From Metaphire vulgaris (taxonomy: Eukaryota > Annelida > Clitellata > Crassiclitellata > Megascolecidae): a stretch of 64,000 nt of DNA. The notes under the pieces were generated by a model. That model searched no databases. It worked only from the letters and a program-made list of their open reading frames with translations, and had not been told where the DNA came from. Position numbers and translations under genes: made by a program. Position 1 is the stretch's first letter; each line of letters starts with the position of its first letter. The stretch lies in the NCBI GenBank assembly GCA_018105865.1, contig CM030832.1, positions 25,869,101-25,933,100 on the forward strand, read 5' to 3'. Below are positions 33,662 to 45,459 of this stretch, piece by piece.

Positions 33662-33990
33662 CCCATTAGGCAGTGAGACCAGGCTTTTATAGATACGGAG
33701 GAAATGATTTTAGAAAAAGGAAGGATTTAAGCTTAGATCTGAAGACCTGATGAGATAATGCGGGAATTATAGGAAATGAGGATTCTGACTATATTGTTTG
33801 ACAGTGTCTACGGCTGCGGAGGGAAGCTGGGCTCGAGTTCCAGAGTTCAGGTGCGGTTTTTGAAAAGACGCGGTTACAGATCTTAAGGGATGACTGATTC
33901 AGAGGTTAGATGAGACGAAGATCGCGTGGGTCGAGAAGGCCGAGATGTTGATAAATTTCTAAGGTACACAGGTTTTGAAAACTGAAGTGT
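33662..33990 (-). mobile_element. L2/CR1-like LINE 3' fragment
   Basis: The minus strand reads APELWNSSPASL, SSFPIIPALSHQVFRSKLKS and FLFLKSFPP with frame breaks. It matches the plus-strand fragment at 39,365-39,680. Confidence 0.7.
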
Positions 33991-34084
33991 ACTATATGTA
34001 ATTGCTATCTTATAATTGGGTCATTAAGTGACTTTAGGCCAGTGTAATGTTTTTTAATTTAATTGCATAGTGGCAACAATAATA

Positions 34085-34205
34085 ACAGAATAAATAGAAT
34101 GTTTGCTCATGTAATGAGGAAAGATAAAACAGGGAAGTTGGTTACAACAGGAATGATTGAGGGGAAAAGAGATAGAGGAAGACAAGGGAGAAAGTATCTG
34201 TAGGG
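34085..34205 (+). mobile_element. LINE RT C-terminal scrap
   Basis: RINRMFAHVMRKDKTGKLVT followed by GMIEGKRDRGRQGRKYL is the RTE-like GH..R...G.....GK..GKR.RGRQR signature. Only about 40 codons survive. Confidence 0.65.
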
Positions 34206-34225
34206 TTTATGTTACCTGCAGGGAG

Positions 34226-34541
34226 CAGTGTTTATTCTAGCCACCTTGACATTGGAGAAGTTTGAAATGTTTGGGGGGGGAGATGATTTGTCTCTCCAAA
34301 AACCTTAACGAGCAAAAAAAGGTCGTCACAGCCTTTCTTATATTTCTTATCCTTCTTAAATGCTCTGACAAGCAATAAACAATGGTCATCCTTATATATT
34401 TCATTTTTCCCTCTCCAAAAAACAAAAAACCCTTTGTCAAACTTTGGGGAGATTTTCATCCCCCAATGCAACATATAGAAATTTTGGGGAATTTTTAAAC
34501 TTTGGAGGATTTCCCTCAGAGAAGGTTTAGAATAAACACTG
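34226..34541. mobile_element. MITE with CAGTGTTTATTCTA ends
   Basis: The left end CAGTGTTTATTCTAGCCACC is inverted at the right end as TAGAATAAACACTG. No convincing target duplication was found. A partial copy starts at 53,806. Confidence 0.65.
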
Positions 34542-35165
34542 TACATGGAGGAACCACGGAACAATTCATATCATCCATTCATTTCTTTCATAATAAAAGG
34601 AGATTCACGACGGAAAGGAAAAGGAAGCTGGTTCTCGCAGGTCTTGAGCGCAACACCGCATTCTTTGACAGTTCAAACTCCATAATAAATTTTGTTTCCG
34701 TAACTGGACGATTATCCGTCGAGTATCGGACGATCACCAAGTTTCAATATTTTCTATATTTTGCACTTGCACATACGCACCCTATATTATTCGACGATTT
34801 GTGAAGCGCCGTAACATGGCCATCGGCCAAAACCAAAAGCGCTGTACAAACAACACTCAACTATACGATCTGGTGAACAAGTACCTATAACCCGGTTCAA
34901 AGGTGCACTTGTTTCTCTTGTGTGTCAACAATAGTTGCTGCCGTATCATTCTAACAGCTAACAATGGCTCCGCCTCTCTGACTTAATTAATATAGAATTG
35001 GTAATATACAGTACAATGCGGAACACAGCACATACACTTTAAATTTCAGTTTCTAATAATTTTTGTACTATAGTCACTATGTATAAAAATTTCGGTTTCA
35101 AATAATTTTTTTACTATAATCACTAAGTGTCTTACACATAATTTGTTCAATTTCAATCCAGGTTT
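34542..35165. other. No recognisable feature
   Basis: AT-rich DNA. A 100-codon frame overlapping the MITE end (34,502-34,804) has no motif. Confidence 0.3.
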
Positions 35166-35169
35166 TCCT

Positions 35170-36010
35170 TACCTTCTTCTTCAGGTGCTCTGTCCAAAGA
35201 CAGGTTCCATACTCCATCGTCGCCACTCCTCTCTATCTTGAGCTTTTATCTTAAGATCTGAATACTTGTTTTTTTCCGTAGTGTCGAACATCCACTTCAG
35301 CATCGATGTCCTTGGTCGCCCTTTCTGGGCTTTCCCATTCATCTTTCCTTCCTTCTGTTAGTAGGTTTGATTCTTCTCTCAGAACATGGCCTATCCACTT
35401 CTTTTGTTTTGTACGAATAGTGTTAATTAGGCTTTTCTTCTCTTCTATCCTCTCCCAGACTTCTTCGTTTGTTATTTTTTCGGTCCAGCTGATTTTTTTC
35501 ATTCTTCGCCAGATCCACATTTCGAATGCCTCTAATCTCTTTATGTCTTCCTTTCTGAGCGTCCAAGTTTCTGATCCATAAAGTGTCACTGGCCATATCA
35601 GTGTTTTGACCAATCGATTTTCAGATTTCGGTTAAAATTCCTTCTCAGTAGTTCTCTTCTGTTCGTAAGGGCTCCTTTCCCCGTGACAATTCTTCTCTTT
35701 ATTTTTATGACACTTGGCGTTTGCATCAAGCAGGCTTCCAAGATAGCAGAATTCTTCTACCCGTTCTACCTCCACTCCATCAATGATTATTTTCATTTTT
35801 CTACCGTGTCTGCTGGTTTTCATTACTTTTGTCTTCTTTAAATTGATTTTCATTCCGTAATCCTTTGATGTTGCGTTAAGAGAGTACATCAACCTCTGCA
35901 ATAAATGGTTGGTGTTTGCCATAATTGCCTGATCATCAGCAAATCTTATGCCCCTTATCCTTTTTCCACCCACCACTACTCCATCTTCTATGTTCTCAAA
36001 GGCTTCTCTT
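35170..36010 (-). mobile_element. RTE-like LINE, reverse transcriptase C-terminal half
   Basis: Minus strand: RGIRFADDQAIMANTNHLLQ (RT motif C with FADD near 35,940), YGMKINLKKTKVMKTSRHGR, VEEFCYLGSLLDANAKC, a frameshift, then TLYGSETWTLRKEDIKRLEA, ITNEEVWERI and KKWIGHVLREESNLLTEGR. It is a different family from LINE copies A and B. It is truncated on the 5' side and frameshifted near 35,630-35,700. Confidence 0.88.
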
Positions 36011-36405
36011 ATGAGTTCTTATGCAAAAGGCATTTAGACTTCCTCCCTGAATTTTCCATCCCGATGGTTTCATCCACACAATCATCCTGAAGTTACTTAT
36101 TTTTCATATGAACGTATTTTGTAGACAATTGCTAATTAATATAGGATTAAACCAGTTTCAAAAGAGAACACAGCAGCTAATAATATTGTTAATATTTAAT
36201 TGGCATTATTTGCATATGTGTGTTTCGTTGGCATCATTGCTGAAAATCATCATTTCGTCAGGCTACAAAGTGGATCATATTTTCCAGAGAAATGGCACAT
36301 AAAATGTTTGAATGAGAAAATGGAATAGTTAATGTAAGCCACGAATTGTATTTTCATTTAATGACGAATTTTATTCGCATATCGGTTGCATATTAATAAT
36401 GTCTA
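36011..36405. other. No recognisable feature
   Basis: AT-rich DNA without supported structure. Confidence 0.3.
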
Positions 36406-36410
36406 GCAGT

Positions 36411-36546
36411 GATGAATTCAGGACTTTTCATCTCAGGACAATTCATCTCAGGGCGATTCATCTCAAGACGATTGAACGCGGACGATTCATTTCATCAGGA
36501 GGACTATTCATTTTAGGACTATTCATCTCAGGAAGATTCATCACCC
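36411..36546. repeat. Degenerate 15-bp minisatellite (GGACNATTCATCTCA)
   Basis: About nine imperfect units of GGAC.ATTCATCTCA, then a short run of CATAAC repeats at 36,552-36,571. Confidence 0.8.
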
Positions 36547-36571
36547 TAGCCATAACCATAACCATAACCCA

Positions 36572-37085
36572 AGCCCTTATAACTTGATCCCAGATTTATG
36601 CCTAATTACATCCGTATTATCTCTATATTTATTATTATCTTTACCTCTTAGACATATGGCTTTGTCCTTAACTGTCGACCTACTTAGTTTAAAGCCTAAC
36701 AGAAGCAAATATTCTAGCTATTTTATCTGCACCATACCTGTTAAGATGCAGCCCATCCCTTCCCAAATACTTATTCCAAATGTCGAAGTAAGCATTCAGA
36801 AACTCAGCTCCTTCTGGCTGGCGCAGTTCCCATAGACAAGCCATCAGAAACTGTCAAGAGCAGGACAATTCGATGCATGTATTATGAAAGAAGTGCATTC
36901 TCATTCGACGTCACGCGGAACTTTTATCTGGCGGTTTCACTCAAGTGGATCGATGCAAATCATGCGAACGTTTGATACGTGGTGACATGCTAAACTGTAG
37001 CAGCGGCAAACCAGTTTAGTTGGCAGTAATAAGATTTCAGTTATTCTTCCAAGGAGCATTTCTAGGTGTTACGACAGATATAAAT
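36572..37085. other. Upstream region of U4
   Basis: No repeat identified. Its last 100 bp (TAATAAGATTTCAGTTATTC, GGAGCATTTCTAGGTGTTAC) match the region before U5 (48,500-48,575), so the duplicated unit includes sequence before the splice acceptor. Confidence 0.45.
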
Positions 37086-37090
37086 AGGCA

Positions 37091-37115
37091 GAAAATTATG
37101 TTTTGTTAATTTCAG
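37091..37115 (+). other. Conserved 3' splice acceptor, U4 leader
   Basis: ATTATGTTTTGTTAATTTCAG, with AG at 37,114-37,115 and 84 nt before the start codon. An in-frame TAG in this leader argues that it is untranslated, at least in U4. Confidence 0.6.
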
Positions 37116-37199
37116 ACATTAGGCCTACTTCTGAATTGTTATTATTAGAAGAAAAATCAATTTGTTCTTTTGGATCAAGGATTCCAGTGCTGTGGAAGC

Positions 37200-39206
37200 A
37201 TGGAGTATGCAAAATTTCGTCTGAGGAGTTTCACCAGATTGGAATCTACATATATGCTAGAATGTGGTAGTTATTATGAATTACCGATAAAATATATCGC
37301 ACCAAACATCACAGACAGGGATGCCATTTTCTACTATTTTGATATTTGTGCAATTCCCTGGAATAGAGATCCTCCAAGAAATACGAAATGCACTGTTCTT
37401 CGAATAGATAGTAAACAGACACCGCCAGGATTTGCAAGACTGAAGGTTGATCGAGACAACACGGAGGATAATCCCACATACTTCCGCCGACCACTGGAGT
37501 TAAGGGACATAAAAACAGGAGGTCCATCAAGACCGAGTGAGCAAAAGTTAACGCGTGCGGGCCAAGCGTCCCATAAGATAAATCAGAATGCTATAAACCA
37601 AGACGCAGTGCCAGCGGTTTACTGTCCTTATTGGCCAGTTGAAGCCGAAGAATGGAGAAAGCGCAAAAGATTTAACGGATGGCCAAATGAGAAATTGATC
37701 GCCAGGATAACAAGAGGCGGTTGTCATTTTGTTTCTAAACTTCGTACGTGGAGCTCTTGTGACGACTCAGAATGGAGATTCTCATTCTCAAAAGCGGAAC
37801 TTCTACTAATTCACAGTTGGACGCCAGATCAGAAACTCGCTTATCATAACATTCGGGTCGTGAAGAGAAGAATTTCAGAATGTTGTGGTGGCGACGGATT
37901 CAAAGGATTTCAAACTTACTATTTCAAAACACTCTTGTTGTGGGCTTGCGAAGAATTTCCTCCAGAATTTTGGCATGAACAGAACGTGGACACCTATTTA
38001 GAAATGTTGTTTCGCCGGTTTCTCAGATGTCTAGATGAGAAATGCTGTCCCAATTATTTCATTCCTGAATGCAATATAATGAGTCATCTGAAAGATGAAG
38101 GGAGTTTTGAAAAAGAATCGCAAATGCTTCATAAATTATTTATTGGACAACTAGGCATCGTTGATGTAATATACGACTCCTGTCAAAGTGGCAATTTATT
38201 GTTTCGAAGGGCATTCGAATATGTATGCCTCCCCAAGATGCAACGCTCATGTTCTCTCAATGAAAAATTAAACGGACGTTGTGCTCAATATCTGTCTGAA
38301 TGTGAATGGTTTCTGCCAGAAATAAGAAATCTTCACGAAGCAATTGAGGCAAATCTTCGTTTGATGTCTGTCGACAGTGTTACTCAAAGACAAACAAGCA
38401 AAGATTACGTTGTTTGCGGTGAAAATTTTAACTGCGCTTTATTAAGCAGCAATGATTTTGAGACATACGAACGTTTAAACGGCGACAAGTCAATTCTCGA
38501 AAATTGGATGAAGGTCTTTATTCGCAAACTGCTTAGTAACTCAGTACCAGTGTACTGTCGAATGAGTCATAGCGAACTTGAATTTCGCAAGACGATCAAA
38601 GAATCTTTCCCTTCGCTATTGCAGAGCATCACGTCAGCTTACCGCGCAAATTTTTACTTTACAGCCATGAAATCGTACGATGGAGCTCGCATCGAATGTG
38701 AGAAATGTTTCGAAGTGCTTCATAACAAAGCCGAGGTTGGAGTTTTCTATCGCAGTCCGTCAGAGCTTACATCGTATATACCTCTTCTGATGTGTAATAG
38801 CCTGTCACAGATATTTGATGAACATCTACAAGTAATTTTGGGATTTGCTACTTTACACAGGAATATCTCTTTCTCCAATTCGCCGATAATTATCTCAACT
38901 TCTCACGAAGTGTGCCTAAGGGTGAACGCCTGGGAATTTATGAAATACATTTACATTCAATGCGAACAAAAACTATATTCAAAATTCGAACTTACGGATT
39001 CTTACCCTTTCGTTAATTCAGATTTGTATCAAACAGGTATTACTCAATTAATGGATAACGGCCATTGCAGTGCAGCCATACTTTTTGCCGCATTACGACA
39101 GAGCAGAGCGTATAAGAATTCTTTAAAGAGTCCTTTAATTCCTAATCATTATGTAAGAAGAAAATATCATTTTATCCAGCGAAAGCATTATCACCATTTT
39201 ATCTGA
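37200..39206 (+). CDS. U4: cGAS-like/Mab-21 nucleotidyltransferase (cGLR-type), 668 aa, intact
   Basis: Same architecture as U3. GS is at 23-24 in CGSYYELPIKYIAPN, strikingly like the cGAS segment before its catalytic pair. Asp39/Asp41 lie in TDRDAIF and the third Asp is Asp135 in QDAVPA. Then come YWPVEAEEW, EWRFSFSKAE, QTYYFKTLLLWACEEF, and CPNYFIPECNIMSHL matching cGAS YFIPE.N. The open frame extends 10 codons upstream (37,170), but the aligned start of all copies is MEYAKF at 37,200, with A at -3 and G at +4. Its variable segment (38,125-38,262, FIGQLGIVDVIYDSC...) differs from U3. The sequence ends in a basic tail (RRKYHFIQRKHYH). A candidate polyadenylation signal lies at 40,069, beyond a LINE inserted in the 3' flank. 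Confidence 0.92.
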   Translation: MEYAKFRLRSFTRLESTYMLECGSYYELPIKYIAPNITDRDAIFYYFDICAIPWNRDPPRNTKCTVLRIDSKQTPPGFARLKVDRDNTEDNPTYFRRPLELRDIKTGGPSRPSEQKLTRAGQASHKINQNAINQDAVPAVYCPYWPVEAEEWRKRKRFNGWPNEKLIARITRGGCHFVSKLRTWSSCDDSEWRFSFSKAELLLIHSWTPDQKLAYHNIRVVKRRISECCGGDGFKGFQTYYFKTLLLWACEEFPPEFWHEQNVDTYLEMLFRRFLRCLDEKCCPNYFIPECNIMSHLKDEGSFEKESQMLHKLFIGQLGIVDVIYDSCQSGNLLFRRAFEYVCLPKMQRSCSLNEKLNGRCAQYLSECEWFLPEIRNLHEAIEANLRLMSVDSVTQRQTSKDYVVCGENFNCALLSSNDFETYERLNGDKSILENWMKVFIRKLLSNSVPVYCRMSHSELEFRKTIKESFPSLLQSITSAYRANFYFTAMKSYDGARIECEKCFEVLHNKAEVGVFYRSPSELTSYIPLLMCNSLSQIFDEHLQVILGFATLHRNISFSNSPIIISTSHEVCLRVNAWEFMKYIYIQCEQKLYSKFELTDSYPFVNSDLYQTGITQLMDNGHCSAAILFAALRQSRAYKNSLKSPLIPNHYVRRKYHFIQRKHYHHFI

Positions 39207-39329
39207 TCTCTTTGCTCAATCTTAAAAGTGTGTTTATGTTTCTATCTTTATACTAAAATCATTATACTGGCTTAAAATGACTGCTCGTTTCCAATATAAG
39301 ATAGTAACACTTACATATAACGCACTTCA

Positions 39330-39850
39330 GTCATCAAGGCCTGTCTATCATAGATCACTATAAACCCCTCAGCCTCCCGACCCACGCGATCTTTTCGTCT
39401 CACTCTTTCACGTCCGCTGAATCAGTCATCCCTGAAAATTTGCAACCATGCCTTTTCATACGCTGCACCTGAACTTTGGAACTCGTTCCTAGCTTTTCTC
39501 CGTAGACTTGAACACTTTCAACACTCTGAAACAGTAAAATCTGAATCCTCATTTCCTATAATTCCTGCATTATCTCCTCAAGTCTTCAGGTCTAAGCTTA
39601 AATCCTTCCTTTTCCTAAAATCATTTCCTCCATAGCTGTAACAACCTAGCCTCACTGCCCTTCGGATATATTGACCATTGTCTTGCTGACAATTCGCCTT
39701 TTCAATAGCTATTTAATGATTGGCTAAGCGACTAAGAATAAGCAGCTACTGTTTTGCTGCCTTCCAAGCGCTAAATAAATATACGAGATTTTACTTGCTT
39801 ATTTACTTATTTATTTACTTTATCTCCTCGTTTTTCCTAGCTGTCATTCT
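39330..39850 (+). mobile_element. L2/CR1-like LINE 3' fragment in the U4 3' flank
   Basis: Frames read FHTLHLNFGTRS, SSFPIIPALSPQVFRSKLKS and FLFLKSFPP. The tail GCGCTAAATAAATA resembles L2/CR1 3' ends. It separates the U4 stop from its conserved downstream flank. Confidence 0.7.
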
Positions 39851-39869
39851 CACGGCGTGTGTATATATA

Positions 39870-40340
39870 TAATGTGATGAACTCTTTTAAGAGAATTTTA
39901 CAATAAATTCGTTGATTTTGTAAGATTCTCGTGAAGTCATTCAGCTATATTTTTAATTCAGAATTTGCAGCTTCCGCTCAAAATCTTAAATCAGTTTCCC
40001 TCTCAAATTAAAGCTGCTAATGAACTGTTTATGAAATAGCTATTGTGTCAATTTTTCTCTTATAAAAGAATAAAATTTGTATAGGAAACAATGATTAAAT
40101 AAAATACCTGTATATTGTTTAGAATGGTTTTAATCCATGAGCATTTAACAATTATCATCAAAGTTGTTAGTGCATATGTTTAAATAAAGCAGCAATATTT
40201 GAGAAATACGTGCATAATAATTGCTAACATCATACGCAGAGGTTCCTGTTTCACTATAATTTCATTAAGCCAGAATTACATTTGAACAGTCGAAAAGTTT
40301 AGCTGCAGCAATGATATATCACATTCTGTATCTATTTACC
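39870..40340 (+). other. U4 3' flank with candidate poly(A) signal at 40,069-40,074
   Basis: TTTTACAATAAATTCGTTG and AATGGTTTTAATCCATGAGC, up to GTTAGTGCATA, match the U5 3' flank (50,985-51,235). Its end (GCAATGATATATCACATTCT) matches 62,230-62,260. AATAAA at 40,069 aligns with AATAAA at 51,107 after U5, so it may be the genuine 3' end signal. Confidence 0.5.
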
Positions 40341-41130
40341 TTAGTACCTTCTGCCATGACGTTAAACATGTACGGCGATATAACACAGCCTTGTCTAACT
40401 CCTTTCTTTGTCTTCAGTCAATTTGACATAGTTCCAGCCACCTTAACTTTTGCTTTCTGTTTGTTATGCAATTTGGTCATCAGCTCTATTAGATGTGGTG
40501 GAAATGGCATCTCCATTATACTTATTCGCAGTTCCTCATGCCTTACCGAGTCGAATGCTTTTTTGAAATCTACAAAACGCACGTAGACTGATACTTGTTG
40601 TTCATTTCCTTTTTCTAAAAGTATCCTAGGATTTATAATTTGGTCGTGTGTGACTCTCGCTTTACGGAATCCTGCTTGTTCTACGGCCAGCTCACTCTGT
40701 TTTTGCACGTATTCTTTCGAATATAATCCTCAGAATTTTCTTGCTGGCATGCGGCACCAATATAATTGTTCTATAGTTATCGCAGTTTTCTACGACCTCC
40801 TTTTTGGTATTGAGAGAAAGTACGAGTATGTCCACTCTTCAGGCCATTTCCCGCTTTTCCACAGTGCCATGCAGACCCCATGCATTCTGCTGACAACTGC
40901 TTCTCCTCGCTCTTTGAGTAATTCTATTGGTATTTCATCCGGTCCTGGTGTCTTTTTGTTTGCTGTATCCTTAATTGCTCTCACTACTTCAGATCTGAGC
41001 CGTGGCGGTTCCCTTGGTGTGTTATGGAGAATGTCTCTGATGTTTGTTGCGCTATACTATATCATCATAGAGTTCTTCACAGTACTCTCTCCAGCGATCT
41101 GCAATCTTGTCCGTTTCTGTTAGTAACTCA
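40341..41130 (-). mobile_element. RTE-like LINE, reverse transcriptase N-terminal half
   Basis: Minus strand, in order: LLTETDKIADRWREYCEELY, KKTPGPDEIPIELLKERGEA, ALWKSGKWPEEW, QAGFRKARVTHDQI, VRFVDFKKAFDSVRHEEL (RT motif A), TKLHNKQKAKVKV and KKGVRQGCVISPYMFNVMAE (motif B). Frame breaks occur near 40,790 and 40,715. It stops right after motif B, at the point where U4 flank homology resumes. Confidence 0.88.
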
Positions 41131-41134
41131 TTGT

Positions 41135-41345
41135 CTGATGATGATGATCATCATCATCCAGCTCCATGGGTGCTGTACCCGTAGGTGTCCACAGTCTGAT
41201 TCACAATTTGTCTCCATTTTTCTCGGCCCTGAGTTGCTCTGGTCAGTGTGTGCAGCTCCGCGTTACCCCATTCTTCGATATCATCTAACCACTCTCTTCT
41301 CGGTCTCCCTCTTCAATTTTCTCCATCCATTGTTCCCAGCTGTAT
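41135..41345 (-). mobile_element. LINE 3' end fragment with GAT-type tail
   Basis: Minus strand: RGRPRREWLDDIEEWGNAEL, LTRATQGREKWRQIV and DTYGYSTHGAG, followed by a GATGATGAT tail. This is the extreme C-terminus of an RTE-like LINE. It lies directly beside the N-terminal fragment but in an order that cannot be one intact element. Confidence 0.75.
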
Positions 41346-41347
41346 TT

Positions 41348-41530
41348 TAAAATCTATCAAAAATTAACGTCAATATCTTACAAGAGATTTCAGTCAACGA
41401 TGGTGTGTGATTTTTGCTTAAGAGTACAGGGTTTCGCTCTATATCCACAATTAGCGCTGTAGATGTTGGACCTACAGTAGTTGGCCATTATGAATAGGTG
41501 CAGGTCATGATATTTTTCATATTGTTAGTC
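41348..41530 (+). repeat. R6 repeat, copy 1 (downstream of U4)
   Basis: ATCTATCAAAAATTAACGTC, GATTTTTGCTTAAGAGT and ACAGTAGTTGGCCATTATGA match 54,835-55,010 downstream of U5. No coding. Confidence 0.65.
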
Positions 41531-42984
41531 AACCCTTAAGTGATCAAAGTTCAAAGATCAGAAAGTTTCCTCTGCCTACGGCGTGAGCGACTAATTATGA
41601 GTAAACTTTCACGTGGGCAATAACTAATTAGCTGTTTAACTTCAACGAAGAGAAGGCCTTAAGTTCAGCTTTGCATTTAGGCCTATAGCCCAAGTTTAAG
41701 TTAAAAGAGCCCATTGTTTTAATCCAAATATTTTGATCGAACAAAGACAGATAAATTTATTGACAACGCTTACTTGTAACACGTTAGAACAGATGTCTGA
41801 AAAGAAAGGCTGTTAGCGGTATACAATTAAAAGGTATGTGCCATGAGTAACTTCAATAATATTCGCTAACATTTGAAAAAGTGAAGAATTCATATTGAAC
41901 TGCATTAATATACGAAAACTATCTATAGAGCTTCAAATACAAGCTTCTGTGCATGAAATTGCGTCATTTAGCTACATCTAAACCAAGTCATGTAACCTTC
42001 ACAGAGGTAGACCTACAGTATTTAACGCATTTAATAGCCTGTTAAACCAAGGAAACTTAGCCATTTCGTTATACATTGAGCATCATTTCATGGTTTAATC
42101 TGCTCTTTCTGCGTATCGTATTCGTATTCAGAGAGGTAAATATCGTTTGAAAATTCTTTGCGTTTTTTGGTTGAATTTACTCTGTACAAAAACGTCACAG
42201 GCTTAGAGTGAATTTTGAAAGAATATTAAAACCGAATTGCTGATCAAATCATGAACCTAAACTAAGCATTTGCACAGTTTGACCTTATTCAAAGATTTCC
42301 TACTGACAATGCGGATGCATGCAGGCCAGAGTATCGGTCTGTTTAATGGCACAGGAATAGGTAGGACTACTGCAGCTCCTAGCCTAAAAACTTAGTCATT
42401 GCCATCGAACGTTGACATTATTGCAGCTAATATTTAAGACTGACTGAGGACCCTATCTCAATGCCTGCATGTGTGCCTCTTTTCGTATCCTTTATAATCT
42501 GCCCAGATATATTCCATCCTCTAACAGGCATTCGTCGTTCCTGATAAGGTAACGTCTTTGAATAAACGTTTTAAACGAAGATTCCTTAGTTGATTTAGGA
42601 AACTGTTGGATAAAATAACTACTCTGTGTCCCGATCGAAGTGGCACCATTTTATAAATCGATATAACTCCAACTATATTTGTCCAAATTCTATTAAACTA
42701 TATCTACAATAAATATTATCTATCCTACACAAAATAAGCAACTTTCAACAAAATGAATAGTACATTGAACAAGATATTATTTTTAAAAAATCTGACCCGA
42801 AAAACGCAAATTTCCAAAATGTTGAAATAACCATTGCAATCGCGTCGTAGGCCTATATAATTTTGTGCTCGAGCCTCGAGTGATTAAAACTTGCACGAAT
42901 AGTTAGTGTACAGCTGTAGTTATATTAACCATCATTTTCCTAAATCAATTAAAGAATCTTCGTCTTTTTTGACGAGTTAACAGC
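41531..42984. other. Intergenic stretch, nothing recognised
   Basis: AT-rich sequence with several TAGGCCT-like words. No open frame, repeat boundary or RNA structure that I can support. Confidence 0.3.
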
Positions 42985-42985
42985 T

Positions 42986-43045
42986 AATAATGATGACGAT
43001 GAAGATGATGATGAAGATGATGATTATGATGATGATGATGATGGC

Positions 43046-43084
<39 letters not shown>

Positions 43085-43121
43085 TATTATTATTATTATT
43101 ATTACTATTATTATTATTATA
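42986..43121. repeat. (GAT)n-(AAT)n-(ATT)n compound microsatellite
   Basis: GAT/GAA units, then AAT, then ATT. The AAT and ATT halves are inverted with respect to each other and could fold back. Confidence 0.9.
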
Positions 43122-44236
43122 TAAAAGAAGAAGCGACACGCTTGACAAGAGACAGACGACCTGGAGTCATCTCGTTTCAAACCCATCGTCATCCTAAATG
43201 ATAAAAGATGATTACAAGATGTTTAGCAGGCTGTCAGCCTGCGTGAAATTCACTATAATTACTCTCAACATTTAATAAGCCAGTTCTCCCAGATGACCTT
43301 TTAATCTGTTTTTATTGTTTCAACTCTTACTCCCATTTTCGTCCCAACTCTTCCATATGCCAACAACCTTTACACTAAAACCGTTTCTTATTTGGACTCA
43401 CCGTCTTCGTGAAAAATTTGCATTTGTGGCCTCTTGTGCTGCTAATGGGAAGAATCTGATGTTGCTATTGCATGAGCGGGTGCCGGGTGTCTGAGGTTAC
43501 AGTGAAGGGACAGTCTTGAGATGAAATGGCAAAAAGATAAAGAACTAGAAGGAAGCATCGGCCAACAATAATTGAACTGAAAAACCGCATAGTTCTCAAT
43601 CAGTTATTAATTCCTTAGAACTAGTTCGACATTTAAATACTGCAGATATGTAGCGATATGAAATAATTTATTTCACTCTACTCAATCCTGAATAATTTTA
43701 GGTCTATATGAAATATTAGAGTTAGATAATGATCTCAGCTGCATTCTTCAGTCGAAGAATTTCAATTGTGATATTTTTATTCAATGCAGAAATCTGTAAT
43801 GCAACCATGTGTGTCGATTTTGTCTATAATCACTCTACCCTCACCCTCTAAAAGCTTCTCACCTCTTTTAGCGCAAAGCTCACAACTGGTACCAGAATCA
43901 ACACGTTGAGCGATGGGGACGTCAATAATAATAATGCGATTTTACGTGGTTTAGGAGGCTAAGCAAGCCTGTGTGAAAAAATTGATGTCCTTATTTTGGT
44001 ACTGCAGGGCGCTGGGGGCGTCATATGACGTCCTCTGTTCAATGCATCGGAAGCCAAGGAGGTCGTATAGTGGCCGCGCCTGGCAAAGAAAATTCGCCGT
44101 AGTCAATGTGTTAATTTGAGTGAGCAAATAAATTCAGTTATCTTTGCAGTTGACGTTACATTTTGAACTGAGACCGTATATGGCATAAGTGTCTCCACTG
44201 TAGCACCTGCAACCGTTCCAAAGAAACGAAACTCAG
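43122..44236. other. Intergenic stretch, nothing recognised
   Basis: No supported gene or repeat. Confidence 0.3.

Positions 44237-44237
<1 letters not shown>

Positions 44238-44288
<51 letters not shown>
44238..44288. repeat. (ATT)n microsatellite
   Basis: About 17 uninterrupted ATT units. Confidence 0.95.
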
Positions 44289-44289
<1 letters not shown>

Positions 44290-44494
44290 AATATACGCTA
44301 GTCGTCTTTGACAGAAGAGGACACAGTCATCCTTACGGCTTGTATACACGGTGCTTGATTATGCTGTAACTTATCCAGACGGAGACCGATTTTAATGGAA
44401 ATTAAGCCGATAGCAAAGTGTTCGATACAAAATTTGCTCTTAAAAGAAATGATTCTCAGACGCATATTTTTGAGCATAGCAAAGCATTATGTCA

Positions 44495-45459
44495 TCGTCA
44501 TTTATGCTTTTGCTGATCATAAAAGTGTGCTTGTTGACAGTTCATTACAGTAGGCTACACAAGATTATAGCTCTGGGCATTCGGGCAAAACAGCTAGGAA
44601 CTCATAATCTTTTGGCTCAGTTGGCTAACAACTCCGCTTTCGCTATATGTATAGGTACAATACTTACTACTTAGGCACGATGCAGATAATGAGGCTGTTC
44701 GCCCAAACATAGCCTCTGGACTTTAGCACAGGCAGGCGTCATCATTATACCGAAATTGTATAGGCTTTCGGCATTCGGCCTAATGATAATTATGCATAGG
44801 CTCAGAGGACTGATTAGCGAAATAGCTGCCCCTTCATGACTGGGATGCGCAGTGGAGCAGTGGTTAGCGCACTGGTCTCCCAATAATGAGGTCCGTGGTT
44901 CAACTCCCGGCCGTGGCAGAAACTTTTTGGTTGTTTCTGTCCCAAGCGCCACTCCCACCCCAGTCGACTCAGCTGTGAATGAGTAAACCGGGTGTTAACT
45001 CGATGGAAGGAAAGGCGGCGAGGAAAAGGCTGGCAATCCGCACTCATTCAGCCGTTGCTATGTAAAACCGAAGGCGCTAACCCTTCGGTCTTCCTCTTAG
45101 CCTATGGATTATACCTTTGTACCTTTACATGACTGTTGTCGGACATAGATGTCGCATTTGAATAGAACTCCCATGCTTTCCACTGATCTCTTCGAAATGG
45201 CCTTAATGACTTACTTTGGTCACGTGACCCGATTACTTCATCGTCTCCTATTTTTATTCATCGGTTCCTTCTGTTAGAACCAACTCCGCCAGAGCCGATG
45301 GCATGGCCGGATGAGAAAGGCAGATCTACGCGCCCATTGTCTTTTGACGCACGAGCCTATTAATAGACACACTAGCAGCTATTTTCAATTTGCGTATTTT
45401 AGGCCACATGACTCATAAAGTAGGCCTAACTCATAATGCAGTGCCATACTACCTATTAT
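44495..45459 (+). repeat. R1 flank repeat, copy B (5' half)
   Basis: TTTGCTGATCATAAAAGTGT, then CTGTTAGAACCAACTCCGCC and TTTAGGCCACATGACTCATA match copies A and C. The SINE at 44,843 and then the hAT at 45,468 interrupt it. Its remaining half is inverted at 47,318-47,538. Confidence 0.65.
44835..45135 (+). mobile_element. tRNA-derived SINE with target duplication
   Basis: The body is 44,843-45,127, flanked by CATGACTG on both sides (44,835-44,842 and 45,128-45,135). Box A is TGGTTAGCGCACTGG and box B is GGTTCAACTCC at tRNA spacing. After the tRNA-like head comes a body with GTCGACTCAGCTGTGAATGA and GGTGTTAACTCGATGGAAGG. A diverged copy is at 3,190-3,383. Minus-strand open frames over it are spurious. 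Confidence 0.88.

Noticed and set aside
37170..37199. Upstream in-frame ATG for U4 adding 10 residues
   Set aside because: It is not conserved in the other copies; the alignment and context favour 37,200.
44843..44920. Possible tRNA gene
   Set aside because: It is the tRNA-derived head of a SINE with its own target duplication and non-tRNA body.
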